From: Pararhizobium sp. IMCC3301
GTDB taxonomy: Bacteria > Pseudomonadota > Alphaproteobacteria > Rhizobiales > GCA-2746425
NCBI RefSeq assembly: GCF_030758315.1
Contig: NZ_CP132336.1
Coordinates: 3,501,001-3,565,000, forward strand
Length of the DNA stretch: 64,000 bases
Direction: 5' to 3'
Shown: piece by piece, positions 37,701-46,173 of the stretch
Layout: every line of letters begins with the position of its first letter
Position numbering within the stretch: the stretch's first letter is position 1
The notes under the pieces: model-generated
The model's input: only the letters and a program-made list of their open reading frames with translations
Told to the model about the DNA's origin: nothing
The model's database searches: none
Position numbers and translations under genes: made by a program

Positions 37701-37799
37701 GTTGAAGCCAATCGCGCCCAGTTTCTGATTGAAAGCACGCCGGCCAAAGGCACTTTGATCCGGGTGATTTTCCCCAACACACGGGTGCTGGCGGAGTAA
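34728..37799 (+). CDS. pdhS: PdhS/PleC-DivJ-like cytosolic sensor histidine kinase
   Basis: A protein of about 1023 residues without a membrane span. The N-terminal half (1-500) has a PAS-like segment and a low-complexity Pro/Ser/Arg linker; two PAS regions follow (about 525-630 and 640-770, VLMIDVEGRILALNHGAEALF). HisKA has its phospho-acceptor His near 793 (KISHEIRTPLNAILGFSEVM). The ATPase domain has NLLSNSIKFT, DTGIGMSEADL and GTGLGLPLTKAL. ERFGPIGNPRYKDYINDI is typical of the DivJ/PleC/PdhS group acting on DivK. The TTG at 34728 has GGAG 5 bp upstream; ATG 34758 is the alternative. Confidence 0.85.
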   Translation: MSKRRDNRAFMAWTACEPLSTLVLSGEPALVLSPDGGQLLWANPAGAQRLGADDLETLLSEEFPQDLPLRKQIRHLYGWLRSDREQVQRLRLGRSAATPLEMVTVSKLRNMDGVSGVLLRPASVPAASDFDSRADLLANWLGSGHHYAALLSASGDVIASSGAFSDLRHAAETLQTLLEDAADSVAPVSQQINIQSGMRHLITALKLPVDKATVFLLLVDAEETPLQRVVQQGQPGRMAASAIRVPTPANDTRPQQLPLETPVSPQPLPQEGDSKRSEPDLMRFVWRMDEAFKFTFVSPEFQTLVSLRGAFEGRSWQDLAGDFQLDPSGDVQAAIASKDSWSGKQFDWRLPKRSKVAEIELSAMPVFDAEKRFLGYRGFGACQLRAEHSASNPGSSQNDNQAENGVGSSSRSKPTHPADTASVQSGAEIPAIIDTRPASSSDDVKSGLRGLTAEERRAFEEIGKSLGKKPFSRSNAPAADQSGRPPHQLTRSAPPVGQSDRHTHQPANAARPNTEAATERALRTVLDQLQTGILVVREDKLLFANKALAGLAGYDDAGAFLAADATALMSGFSLDRVGDSGVMQFTGRNEIAHSVRATIGRIDWAGRPASLLIVEPVDNASDEAVVDAAQPERREDEVWNAEELLSILNTATEGVLMIDVEGRILALNHGAEALFDEHQASLIGRDMTALLAPESHKTAHDYLAGITGAGVASILNDGREVIGQTAKGGYMPLFMTMGRVGEEASGEDAETRLCVVLRDITQWKRAEDDLIAARHSAEKASTAKSDFLAKISHEIRTPLNAILGFSEVMLEERFGPIGNPRYKDYINDIHTSGAHVINLVNDMLDISKIEAGQLEMSFTAVDLVEILKECVALMQPQANDGRVIIRTSFSEDLPRVVADAKTLRQIALNLLSNSIKFTAEGGQVIVSAVVEKDGSLILRVRDTGIGMSEADLATAMEPFRQLQQIETTPGNDRMRKSSVGTGLGLPLTKALVEANRAQFLIESTPAKGTLIRVIFPNTRVLAE

Positions 37800-37868
37800 G
37801 CCGGCCAACTCTGGCAAGCTCTCTGCTCCCGCGAAGATCACCAATATTTATTTATTGAATGTCAGAAG

Positions 37869-39296
37869 CTATGTGGTCGTCCGGTAAGCGTCGCGCATGT
37901 CCGCAATTTCACTGAGAGCGGAATGCAGCAACGACCAGTCATCCGCTTCTGCAATCGGCTGCCAGATGGCTTCCACCTCATCAATCAGCATGGTGCGCGG
38001 GCTCGCGCGCTGAAAATAGGCATGATCCAGATTGGCATTGCCCGTGATCCGGAAGTTCTCCGTCAGCAGCGCTGCGACCGGCTCGAAACTCGGATCGGAA
38101 TACAGCTCTGCGATGGGACTGTTGGTTAATCGCCCGCAGGATGTTGCGCCGCCGCGCAGATCGAACATCACCTGTTCAAACGGTGCCTGCGTCGCCGTCC
38201 AGAATTCAATCAGGGCTCGCAACAGCGAGAGGCCGCTTTCCGAACCGTTGCTGCTGTCGGTCGGCTCAACGCCAAGGCGGCGGCAGAAATTGACAGCCAG
38301 GGCCGACTGGAACACGTCCCAAAATCCCGTCAGCGCTTGTTCCAATTCGTCTGGCTGGGCAAAATCCAGCAGCGATTCCGCCAGACGGGCCAGATTCCAC
38401 AACAATGTTTCCGGCTGGCGGCCGAACGAATAAAGCCCACTCGTGTCGAAATAGGCGGCTGTGAAAGCTGGATCATAGCTCGGCAGGAACCGCCACGGGC
38501 CATAATCGAAGCTTTCGCCTGTGACGTTGATATTATCGGTGTTGAGAACGCCATGGACAAATCCGGCGGCAGTCCATGCCGCCCCTGTGCGGGCCACATT
38601 TTCAGCGACCTGTGTCAGGAATGCCAGAGTGCGCCGAGTGCGGTCATCATGCCAGACATGCGGCATGTAATGGCGGATGGCGTGGTTCATCAGCTGTTCC
38701 AGATTGTCCGGCCGCTGCAGCGCCGCCTGTCTCTGGAAACTGCCGATTCGGATATGGCTGTGCGACAGGCGCACCATTACCGCCGAGCGCGTTGGAGATG
38801 GCTCGTCACCGCGCACCAGTTCCTCGCCGGTTTCAATCAGGGAAAAGGTCCTCGATGTATCAACGCCGAGCGCTTCCAGCATTTCGGTTGCCAGAACCTC
38901 GCGCACACCGCCCTTCAGCGTAAGCCGGCCATCACCGCCGCGCGACCAGGGCGTCTGGCCGGAGCCCTTGGTGCCCAGATCCAGCAGCCGCCCATCCTCC
39001 AGATCGCGCATTTGCGCAAACAGAAAGCCGCGGCCGTCGCCCAGATCAGGATTGTAGGAGCGGAACTGATGGCCGTGATAGCGCAGCGCCAGAGGTTTTT
39101 CAAAACTGCCCGCAACAGGGACAAACCGGCCAAAATGATTGAGCCATGCCTCATCCGTGAGCTTGTCGAGGCCGACCCGTTTGGCCCATCGCTGATTGCG
39201 ATAGCGCAAGATGTGCTGCGGAAAACTGGCTGCGCTGACCTCATCGAAAAAATCGGCACCAAGATCGCTGTGAACAATTTCAGGACGAAAGTTCAA
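37869..39296 (-). CDS. selO: SelO, protein adenylyltransferase (YdiU family pseudokinase)
   Basis: A 475-residue protein. Conserved pieces include LRYHGHQFRSYNPDLGDGRG, the KGSGQTPWSRGGDGRLTLKGG nucleotide loop, VREVLATEML and GVLNTDNINVTGESFDYGPW. SelO transfers AMP to Ser/Thr/Tyr of target proteins and links to redox control. I choose TTG 39296 because AAGGA lies 6 bp upstream and the N-terminus then matches family length; this also removes overlap with gshA. It sits 76 bp after gshA, the glutathione-synthesis gene, in keeping with a redox theme. The C-terminus does not show the selenocysteine found in eukaryotic forms. Confidence 0.87.
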   Translation of the reverse strand: MNFRPEIVHSDLGADFFDEVSAASFPQHILRYRNQRWAKRVGLDKLTDEAWLNHFGRFVPVAGSFEKPLALRYHGHQFRSYNPDLGDGRGFLFAQMRDLEDGRLLDLGTKGSGQTPWSRGGDGRLTLKGGVREVLATEMLEALGVDTSRTFSLIETGEELVRGDEPSPTRSAVMVRLSHSHIRIGSFQRQAALQRPDNLEQLMNHAIRHYMPHVWHDDRTRRTLAFLTQVAENVARTGAAWTAAGFVHGVLNTDNINVTGESFDYGPWRFLPSYDPAFTAAYFDTSGLYSFGRQPETLLWNLARLAESLLDFAQPDELEQALTGFWDVFQSALAVNFCRRLGVEPTDSSNGSESGLSLLRALIEFWTATQAPFEQVMFDLRGGATSCGRLTNSPIAELYSDPSFEPVAALLTENFRITGNANLDHAYFQRASPRTMLIDEVEAIWQPIAEADDWSLLHSALSEIADMRDAYRTTT

Positions 39297-39372
39297 AATC
39301 AATCCTTCGCTTTGGAGTGCTGTAGACGCTCGGGAGACGCTCGGAAGACCGGGAGAGAACCGCGTCGCCGCC

Positions 39373-40746
39373 TCAATAGGCGAAATCCTCGAACACGCGG
39401 TCGATATCGCCGCCCCATTCGCCGTGATATTTGCCAAGCATCAGCTCCGCCGGGGTTTTGCCGGAGGCAATTGTTTCATCAATCGGCGTGAGATACTGGC
39501 TTTCATCAAACCCCGCACCGTTCATCTGGCTGCGCCGGCTCAGACCCTGATGCGACAGCATCACCACACGCCTGGCGACATCGAGCAATTTGCCTTTACG
39601 GAACGGCATGTTGAGCGCCAGCTTCGGCACTGTATCACGCATTGTCTGGCGTTCTTCATTGGTCCAGTCGGCCAGATAATCTTCGGTTTCGGCAAGCGTG
39701 TCTTCATCATACAGCAGGCCGACCCAGAACGCCGGCAGGGCGCAGATACGGCGCCATGGATTGCCGTCGGCACCGCGCATTTCCAGAAAGCTTTTCAGCC
39801 GCACATCCGGAAACACCGTGGACAGATGATTTTTCCAGTCGCCCTGAGTGACATCCGCCTTTTCAGCGCCGGCCGGGCGCTTGCCATTCATATACTCGCG
39901 AAAGGTAACGCTGGTTGCATCAATATAATCAGCCCCGCGCTTGATAAAATACATTGGAATATCAAGTGCGTAGTCAACATAGGATTCAAAGCCGAAACCC
40001 TCGTCAAAGGCGAATGGCAACAGGCCGGAGCGGTTATTGTCCACATCCCGCCAGATTTCGCCGCGATACGACAAAAACCCGTTGGGCTTGCCGTTCAGAA
40101 AAGGTGAACTGGCAAACAGCGCTGTGGCAACCGCCTGCAGCGACAGGCCGACGCGCATTTTGCGCACCATATCAGCCTCGCTGGCAAAATCCAGATTGAC
40201 CTGAATGGTGCAGGTCCGGTGCATCATATCGAGCCCGTGCTGACCTACTTTGGGCATGTAATTGCGCATGATCTCATAGCGCGATTTCGGCATGTGCGGT
40301 GTTTCTTCAAGGGTCCATTTCGGGCTGGCACCCAGGCCCAGAAAACCAATTCCCAAAGCATCGGAAATTTCGCGCACATGGGCCAGATGCCCGTGAACCT
40401 CGCGGCAGGTCTGATGCAGGGTCTGCAATGGCGCACCGGACAATTCAAACTGCCCGCCCGGTTCCAGTGAAATGGCACCACCGCCGACAGGGTCAAACAG
40501 CCCGATGATGTGCTCGTGATCGTAAATTCCGTCCCAGCCGAGATTCGCCTTCATGCCGTCCAGAAGAGCTTTGACGCCGCGCTTGCCCTCATAGGGAACC
40601 GGCGAATAATCATCGGTGTAAAAGCCGAATTTCTCGTGTTCCGTGCCAATCCGCCAGGCGTCTTTCGGCTTGCAGCCTTCGCTCAGCGCTTCAATCAGTG
40701 CAGCGCGACTGTCAAGCGGCGTGTCGTCAGCAGTATCACGGGCCAT
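39373..40746 (-). CDS. gshA: Glutamate-cysteine ligase GshA (plant/alphaproteobacterial type)
   Basis: A 457-residue GCS2-family ligase that makes gamma-glutamylcysteine, the first step of glutathione synthesis. Motifs: RIGTEHEKFGFY, SLEPGGQFELSGAPLQ, MHRTCTIQVNLDF and FLSYRGEIWRDVD. The sequence is of the type shared by alphaproteobacteria and plants. It lies between rsmE (65 bp away) and selO on the same strand, so the three are probably co-transcribed. Confidence 0.93.
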   Translation of the reverse strand: MARDTADDTPLDSRAALIEALSEGCKPKDAWRIGTEHEKFGFYTDDYSPVPYEGKRGVKALLDGMKANLGWDGIYDHEHIIGLFDPVGGGAISLEPGGQFELSGAPLQTLHQTCREVHGHLAHVREISDALGIGFLGLGASPKWTLEETPHMPKSRYEIMRNYMPKVGQHGLDMMHRTCTIQVNLDFASEADMVRKMRVGLSLQAVATALFASSPFLNGKPNGFLSYRGEIWRDVDNNRSGLLPFAFDEGFGFESYVDYALDIPMYFIKRGADYIDATSVTFREYMNGKRPAGAEKADVTQGDWKNHLSTVFPDVRLKSFLEMRGADGNPWRRICALPAFWVGLLYDEDTLAETEDYLADWTNEERQTMRDTVPKLALNMPFRKGKLLDVARRVVMLSHQGLSRRSQMNGAGFDESQYLTPIDETIASGKTPAELMLGKYHGEWGGDIDRVFEDFAY

Positions 40747-40811
40747 ATGCCGAATTCCTTATTGCCAAAGCGGCGCGACCATACTGCGCCATCGCAGAGC
40801 ATGGCAACCCT

Positions 40812-41564
40812 TTATCGGTAATCACCGATAATAGCCTGAATGATCGCCAGCGCGGCCACGGCAGCGGTGTCGGCGCGCAGGATTCGCGGCCCCAGTGACA
40901 GCGCGTGAACAAAGGATTTGCTGTGCAGCAAATGCCGCTCATCTTCGGAAAATCCGCCTTCCGGTCCAATCAGTACCGCCAGCGGCCGGCCGTCAATGGC
41001 CGTCAGCCCCTGCGCCCCGGCGGCAGCTTCCGCCAGTTCATCGCAGAAAATCAGCACCCGGTTGCCCTGATCAGTAAGCCAGGTCTCAAGCATCCGCTCC
41101 AGCGTGATCGGCGCGCCCAGCTCCGGGACTGTCAGAATGCCGCATTGCTCTGCCGCTTCCAGCATGTTGGCCTGCATCCGCTCAGAATTGAGCTTTTGCA
41201 CCTGAGTATAGCGGGTGATGACCGGCTGCAGATATCCGGCCCCCATTTCCACCGCCTTTTGCACCATATAATCCAGCCTTGCCTGTTTTAAAGGCGCGAA
41301 ATAAAGCTGCAGATCATAAGGTTCCGGCTGCGGGCGAAGCTGTTTTTGCGGCACCAGCGAGCAGGCTTTTCGGCCGCCTGGCACAATATCCGCCAGCCAT
41401 TCGCCATCGCTTCCATTGAACAGCAGCACGCTATCGTCGGCTTTCAGCCGCAGCACATTCAGCAGGTAGTTCGCCTTGGCGCGATCCGCCTCTATGGCCT
41501 GTCCCGCCAATAGCGCATCTTCGACATACAGCCGCTTGGTTCGAAAATCGGTGCGCTCGCCCAT
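40812..41564 (-). CDS. rsmE: RsmE, 16S rRNA m3U1498 methyltransferase
   Basis: A 250-residue SPOUT methyltransferase with a PUA-like N-terminus (FRTKRLYVEDALLAGQ). The SAM knot is LAVLIGPEGGFSEDE followed by SLGPRILRADTAAVAAL. It methylates U1498 of 16S rRNA. ATGATG offers starts at 41567 and 41564; spacing from a GAAAGAG sequence favours the second. It is divergent from xseA. Confidence 0.92.
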   Translation of the reverse strand: MGERTDFRTKRLYVEDALLAGQAIEADRAKANYLLNVLRLKADDSVLLFNGSDGEWLADIVPGGRKACSLVPQKQLRPQPEPYDLQLYFAPLKQARLDYMVQKAVEMGAGYLQPVITRYTQVQKLNSERMQANMLEAAEQCGILTVPELGAPITLERMLETWLTDQGNRVLIFCDELAEAAAGAQGLTAIDGRPLAVLIGPEGGFSEDERHLLHSKSFVHALSLGPRILRADTAAVAALAIIQAIIGDYR

Positions 41565-41662
41565 CATGCTCTTTCTTGACGCCTTGCGCGATTGGGTGAC
41601 ACACAGATAGCTATCTGGTCAAGATTTTCGAATCGCGTCCCCGAACCCGGACACAGCAAGCC

Positions 41663-43261
41663 ATGAGCGAAACAGACAAGACAGAAGCCGATTCTACTCA
41701 GGACAGTTCTTCCAGTGACAGCAATGTCGCCGAATTCTCGGTCACCGAGATTTCTGCCGCGTTGAAACGCACTGTTGAAGACACATTTGGCTATGTCCGC
41801 GTGCGTGGCGAGATTTCCGGCTATCGCGGGCCGCATTCATCCGGCCACGCCTATTTCTCGATGAAGGACGACCGCGCCCGGCTCGAGGCCGTGATCTGGC
41901 GCGGTGTCTTCTCAAAACTGAAAATCCGCCCGGAGGAGGGCATGGAGGTGATTGCCACCGGCAAGCTCACCACCTATCCCGGCTCGTCGAAATACCAGAT
42001 TGTCATCGAGCGCATCGAGCCGGCCGGTGTCGGCGCGCTGATGGCGCTTCTGGAGGAGCGCCGCAAGAAACTCGCTGCTGAAGGCCTATTCGACGACGCG
42101 CGCAAGAAACCGCTGCCGTTTCTGCCAAAAATCATCGGCGTCGTGACATCCCCGACCGGGGCCGTGATCCGCGATATTCTGCACCGGCTGCGCGACCGCT
42201 TTCCGGTCCATGTTCTGGTCTGGCCGGTGCGGGTGCAGGGCGAGACCAGCGGCCACGAGGTGGCGAGCGCGATTGATGGCTTCAACCGCTTCACCGGCGA
42301 TGCTGTTCCAAGGCCCGATCTGCTGATTGTGGCGCGCGGCGGCGGCAGTCTTGAAGATCTTTGGGGTTTTAACGATGAAGCCGTTGTAAGGGCGGTGGCC
42401 GCATCGCAAATTCCGGTCATTTCAGCGGTTGGCCACGAGACCGACTGGACGCTGATCGATCATGTTGCCGACCGCCGTGCACCGACCCCGACCGGGGCCG
42501 CCGAAATGGCGGTGCCGGTGCGCCACGATCTTGAAAACACCGTCGACACATTGAGCCTGCGCAATGCCCAGGCCATGCGCCGCAGCCTTGACCAGCAGCG
42601 CAATGGCCTGCGCGCCCTGAGCCGGGCGATGCCTTCGCTCGACGCTCTGTTCGGCCTGCCACGCCAGAGATTTGACACCGCAGCCCAGCGTCTGACCAGC
42701 GCCTTGTCGGCCAATACCGCATCCCACCGCACCCGGCTGGTTGCGGCAGGAAGCCACATGCGGCCGCGCATTCTGGCGCTGCATTTTTCCCGTGCCCGCG
42801 ACCGCAAGGTCCAGGCGGCGCTGCGTCTTGGCACTGTCATGGCACGCATTGTCGAGCGCCGGCGTGAAGACTGGAAGCGCGTCGGAGCCCTGAAACCTTC
42901 TGTGCTGATCCGCCAGACCGCGCTTGCCAGAACTGCGCTCGACGAGCGCACGGCGCGCCTGCACCGCGCCTTTGCCGCCAGCATCGACAGAACCCGGCAA
43001 AAACTCGATGGCCAGTCTCAATTGCTCAGGCTGGTGTCCTATCAAAGCGTCCTGCAGCGCGGCTTTGCCCTGGTGCGCGACGAGGCCGGACAGCCCGTCA
43101 GAGCAGCGTCACAGACCACAAGGCACCAGCGCATTTCCCTGGAATTCGCCGACGCCAGCATTGCCGCTATTGTTGAAGACGGACCGGCGTCTGAGCCGAA
43201 ACCGAAAGCCAAAAAAGCCGCACCGGCCAAACCGCCAGGCAATCAGGGGACATTGTTTTAA
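41663..43261 (+). CDS. xseA: Exodeoxyribonuclease VII large subunit XseA
   Basis: A 532-residue enzyme: an N-terminal OB-fold (about 30-130), then the catalytic domain with FLPKIIGVVTSPTGAVIRDI, RGGGSLEDLWGFNDE and ISAVGHETDWTLIDHVADRRAPTP, and a long helical part. The C-terminal tail is Lys/Pro/Ala-rich. It degrades single-stranded DNA with XseB, which is not encoded nearby. It is the last conserved gene before an accessory region. Confidence 0.93.
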   Translation: MSETDKTEADSTQDSSSSDSNVAEFSVTEISAALKRTVEDTFGYVRVRGEISGYRGPHSSGHAYFSMKDDRARLEAVIWRGVFSKLKIRPEEGMEVIATGKLTTYPGSSKYQIVIERIEPAGVGALMALLEERRKKLAAEGLFDDARKKPLPFLPKIIGVVTSPTGAVIRDILHRLRDRFPVHVLVWPVRVQGETSGHEVASAIDGFNRFTGDAVPRPDLLIVARGGGSLEDLWGFNDEAVVRAVAASQIPVISAVGHETDWTLIDHVADRRAPTPTGAAEMAVPVRHDLENTVDTLSLRNAQAMRRSLDQQRNGLRALSRAMPSLDALFGLPRQRFDTAAQRLTSALSANTASHRTRLVAAGSHMRPRILALHFSRARDRKVQAALRLGTVMARIVERRREDWKRVGALKPSVLIRQTALARTALDERTARLHRAFAASIDRTRQKLDGQSQLLRLVSYQSVLQRGFALVRDEAGQPVRAASQTTRHQRISLEFADASIAAIVEDGPASEPKPKAKKAAPAKPPGNQGTLF

Positions 43262-43790
43262 GGGGAGCGCGCAAAATGTGCCGGTCGTTTTCGGCTTTGG
43301 CAAGAAAGGCCTATGCGCGCTTGCCGGTCCGTTCTAAGCATATCGGAGGATGCTTTCGCAGGGCAGGTTAGAAGCCGCTTGATACCTTGAGACCTTGAGA
43401 AAAGTGTCCGCATTGGAACAACCAGGCCAAAGCTGACGTTCGCTGGAGGTTCGTTCTTTTGCATTGTAGTGCGTCATTCCAGCCGTTCGTTCTTTGCGCA
43501 GCATTTGGCAGTGATCATACATCAGGTCGCGGCCGAATGTAGGCGGTCCGGCCCACCATAAAAGTCACACCAATTCCTATGGCAGTCTCACGCTGCACGA
43601 ATTTTCATTGCAATCTAGGCGGGGAAATTGAGATTCACAAGTTTAGGGATCAACCGATGAATTCTCCGGAGGCGTTGACGGACGTCGGCTCCGAAGTCAG
43701 TAGCGCAATCTTATAAAATATAATATTTACATTATTTACGTAAAGATATATATTTGCGTGAATTTCCTGTAAAACGCGAAACATTGATAT
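43262..43790. other. Non-coding spacer, left part of an accessory region
   Basis: Short GTTCGTTCTTTGCGCAGCATTTGG-like debris typical of intergenic regions stands in the first half; the last 150 bp become strongly AT-rich (TATAAAATATAATATTTAC, TTTACGTAAA palindrome). No convincing gene is seen. The shift in composition begins here and marks probable acquired DNA. Confidence 0.5.
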
Positions 43791-44726
43791 ATGGAATTTC
43801 GAGCTCCAACGGCCGCTGCACAGCAAAACGCCTCTGCTTGCGACTACCTGACAAAAAACCTGACAGACAAGGAAGCCGGTTTGGAGCAGTTCCAAGGGTT
43901 GCTTGACGCGTTAGGGAACAGCGTTGAGCGTTTACCCGATTGGCATCCCATCTTGACCGATCCGTCTCAGCCCTACGAAAAACACGTTTTCGGCATTAGC
44001 CAACTGGAAACGTATCGAAAATGTGATCACACAGTGTACTTCGTTCGCGGTTTTGTAACCTGTCCATATGACGAAGGCGCTGCGGATCAATTGGTGGAAG
44101 CCGTAAATCGGGTTGAACGTCTTCACGCACACAGAATGGATGAACCACTATATAACGAAGGCACGTATCCGGTCGTTGTAGTGTCGGACAAGATAGAGTT
44201 GGAAGCAGACGGAACTATTCGCAGCCGTGACGCTCTTTCCATGTTTGCGCAGCATACGGTCAAGCATGCTCTTACCGCGCAGGTTGCCGAAACTTGGTGG
44301 AATATGCGGGCGAACATCCTTGGGGTCCCGCATGGCTCTCGATCATCGCTGTTTGTAAATCAGCACGCCGGAGGTCATATGCGCAAAATCTTAGAGACCC
44401 TAAACGATAGTGGCATGTTCGGGCCAATCAAGGAATGGTCGCTGGATATGCTTCCAGAGAAGAAGCGAAACGCAATTGGCGTTACTCTCATAAGTGTCGC
44501 GGTGTCGAATTGGGCCAACAGTAGCGAGAAGTTTGAATTTGAGCTTCGCGGCGAGAAATGTGAGGCTGGCGTGCGGGATACATGGGACGACGGAACAGAG
44601 TTGTCTGTTCGGGTGACAATTGGAGATCACGATCTATACGTATCGGGCTTTTATTATCCCAAGGGTGAACGTGTCGAAGTCGGAACTACCGTTGGTAAGA
44701 AAGCGCTGGCACTGAAGTTCGCGTAA
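43791..44726 (+). CDS. Hypothetical protein in accessory region
   Basis: A 311-residue soluble protein without a signal peptide or transmembrane segment. I do not recognise the family. The middle (VVVVSDKIELEADGTIRSRDALS) looks like a small beta-rich domain, and the C-terminal third (GDHDLYVSGFYYPKGERVEVG) is also beta-rich. Codon use is less GC-biased than in neighbouring core genes, and the upstream region is AT-rich with a weak ribosome-binding site, consistent with recent transfer. The next gene (minus strand) encodes a HEPN-like protein, so a defence or stress role is possible but unproven. Confidence 0.65.
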   Translation: MEFRAPTAAAQQNASACDYLTKNLTDKEAGLEQFQGLLDALGNSVERLPDWHPILTDPSQPYEKHVFGISQLETYRKCDHTVYFVRGFVTCPYDEGAADQLVEAVNRVERLHAHRMDEPLYNEGTYPVVVVSDKIELEADGTIRSRDALSMFAQHTVKHALTAQVAETWWNMRANILGVPHGSRSSLFVNQHAGGHMRKILETLNDSGMFGPIKEWSLDMLPEKKRNAIGVTLISVAVSNWANSSEKFEFELRGEKCEAGVRDTWDDGTELSVRVTIGDHDLYVSGFYYPKGERVEVGTTVGKKALALKFA

Positions 44727-44947
44727 TAGTGGGAGAGCTTTAAGCTTGGCCGCCCGCAAACTCCGTTAACTGTCACAGTAGCCCAAAACCGGCCATTCTC
44801 GCAATACGCAGCATTTGTGGATTCGAGGCGCGCTATGCGCGGTTAGGAATCTCCATCGGCACCTACGAGAGTCCAATGGCCCGTGCACGCGAAACTGAGG
44901 GCGTAGAGCACGTTACTTGGGACTAGACGACGAACGCATCACTTCTG

Positions 44948-45787
44948 TCAAAATGGGAAGTTTTCGGTCAGTTTGCCTTCCAAATGGTCGATGACTTCCC
45001 CAATCGCCTCAATGACACGTCGAACATAATCATCAGTAAAATCACCTAGCTTGTTACCCTCTTTGTCCTGACCGTTCCTGTGTACGCAGTGATGGCGCAA
45101 CATCATTGCAGGAAATAGAATGTCGCGTTGTGATTTGGAAGGTATTAAATCCAGTCCAAAAGCATCTTTGTAGAGCGCCGATACTGCGTTTAAGTTGTGA
45201 TAAAGAACCGCGCGCAATACAACTATAACACGCTTTGCCACAGATTCAGGGTCATTGGCCAAATCAGCGGCTGAAAACTTCAACTCCCCAAGCAATTTAT
45301 TCGACTTGAGAAGTTGCTCGCGAACCTCGGAACGGCCTAGGACAGCGTTAATCAAGGTGTCTCCGAGATACGCCTCCAGGGACGATACTGCACCCGAGAA
45401 GATGAGGCGATTAGTGAATTGTGGGTCATTGATTGGGCTTTGTGAGCCAACCATCCCGTTAAGATAGCCAAGCGCTTCTTTGGATACCGAATACGGATCG
45501 TCGGGCGGGTCGTAGTCTTCCTCATCCGGTTCATACATTGGCATATCGCCGGAGAACTCAAATTTACGCGGCTCTTCGATCTCAAAGTGGACGTCGCCAG
45601 TATTTACAAAGACGTGACCGCTGTATGCTGTCTCACAATGGTCGCATTCTATTTCAACCCAATCATCTACAACCATATCTGACATCTTCTCAGCCATGAA
45701 GTTTAGCTCGGGAACAGGAACCTTTTGGTTGTTGGCGTTCTCACACTCAGGGCACATCCAGTAGGTATTGGTAGTGAATTGCTGCAT
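44948..45787 (-). CDS. Zinc-ribbon protein with HEPN-like C-terminal domain
   Basis: A 279-residue protein. C12/C15 (CPEC) and C48/C51 (CDHC) form a four-cysteine zinc ribbon. An acidic Pro-rich linker (residues 76-98) leads to a mostly helical domain. It contains LRHHCVHRNGQ, in which R231-x4-H236 fits the Rx4-6H catalytic motif of HEPN ribonucleases of toxin, abortive-infection and CRISPR systems. No cognate antitoxin is obvious; the nearest gene is convergent. Composition differs from core genes. The HEPN call rests on the motif and helical context only. Confidence 0.6.
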   Translation of the reverse strand: MQQFTTNTYWMCPECENANNQKVPVPELNFMAEKMSDMVVDDWVEIECDHCETAYSGHVFVNTGDVHFEIEEPRKFEFSGDMPMYEPDEEDYDPPDDPYSVSKEALGYLNGMVGSQSPINDPQFTNRLIFSGAVSSLEAYLGDTLINAVLGRSEVREQLLKSNKLLGELKFSAADLANDPESVAKRVIVVLRAVLYHNLNAVSALYKDAFGLDLIPSKSQRDILFPAMMLRHHCVHRNGQDKEGNKLGDFTDDYVRRVIEAIGEVIDHLEGKLTENFPF

Positions 45788-45903
45788 CCGTCTATTCCAT
45801 TGTGTCTGCTGGTCTTCCTGAAGGATTGTATCTCAATTTTCGCTAGGTGTTTAGTCCCGGCATTTGATGGTGCAATATTCTCTCCTGAATGGAAGGAAGC
45901 ATT

Positions 45904-45957
45904 ATGGGAAAAATTTTACATGGCAGCGCTACAATAATTTCAAAAAAAGGGATTTGA
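45904..45957 (+). mobile_element. Vestige of a transposase/integrase gene start
   Basis: After a GGAAGGA ribosome-binding sequence the ATG opens MGKILHGSAT and stops after 17 codons. MG(K/Q)(V/I)LHGSAT is the common N-terminus of IS481-like transposases. Only the first ten residues match, so this is at most a fragment left by a deleted element. No terminal inverted repeat could be identified. Confidence 0.35.
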
Positions 45958-46173
45958 GCGCTGATATTCTCGCGCTTCTTGGCACTACTGAATTGTTTTC
46001 GACGAAAACGATGATGGCAGATTTAAAAGTCGCCTATTTAAATAGGTCCACGACACTCTTGAAAGCAACCAATGTCAGCTACATTGGTTTTTGGAAATCT
46101 CTGTTGCGCTGCACCGAACGCCCGCTCTCCGCCCATTTCGGCAAGCGATGGTCATTTTTGTTCCAGTCGCTTC
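45958..46173. other. Degenerate spacer before the direct repeat
   Basis: An open plus-strand frame runs through this stretch and on into the repeat, but it shows no domain, proper codon bias or start. No gene is called; it reads as intergenic debris. Confidence 0.45.
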
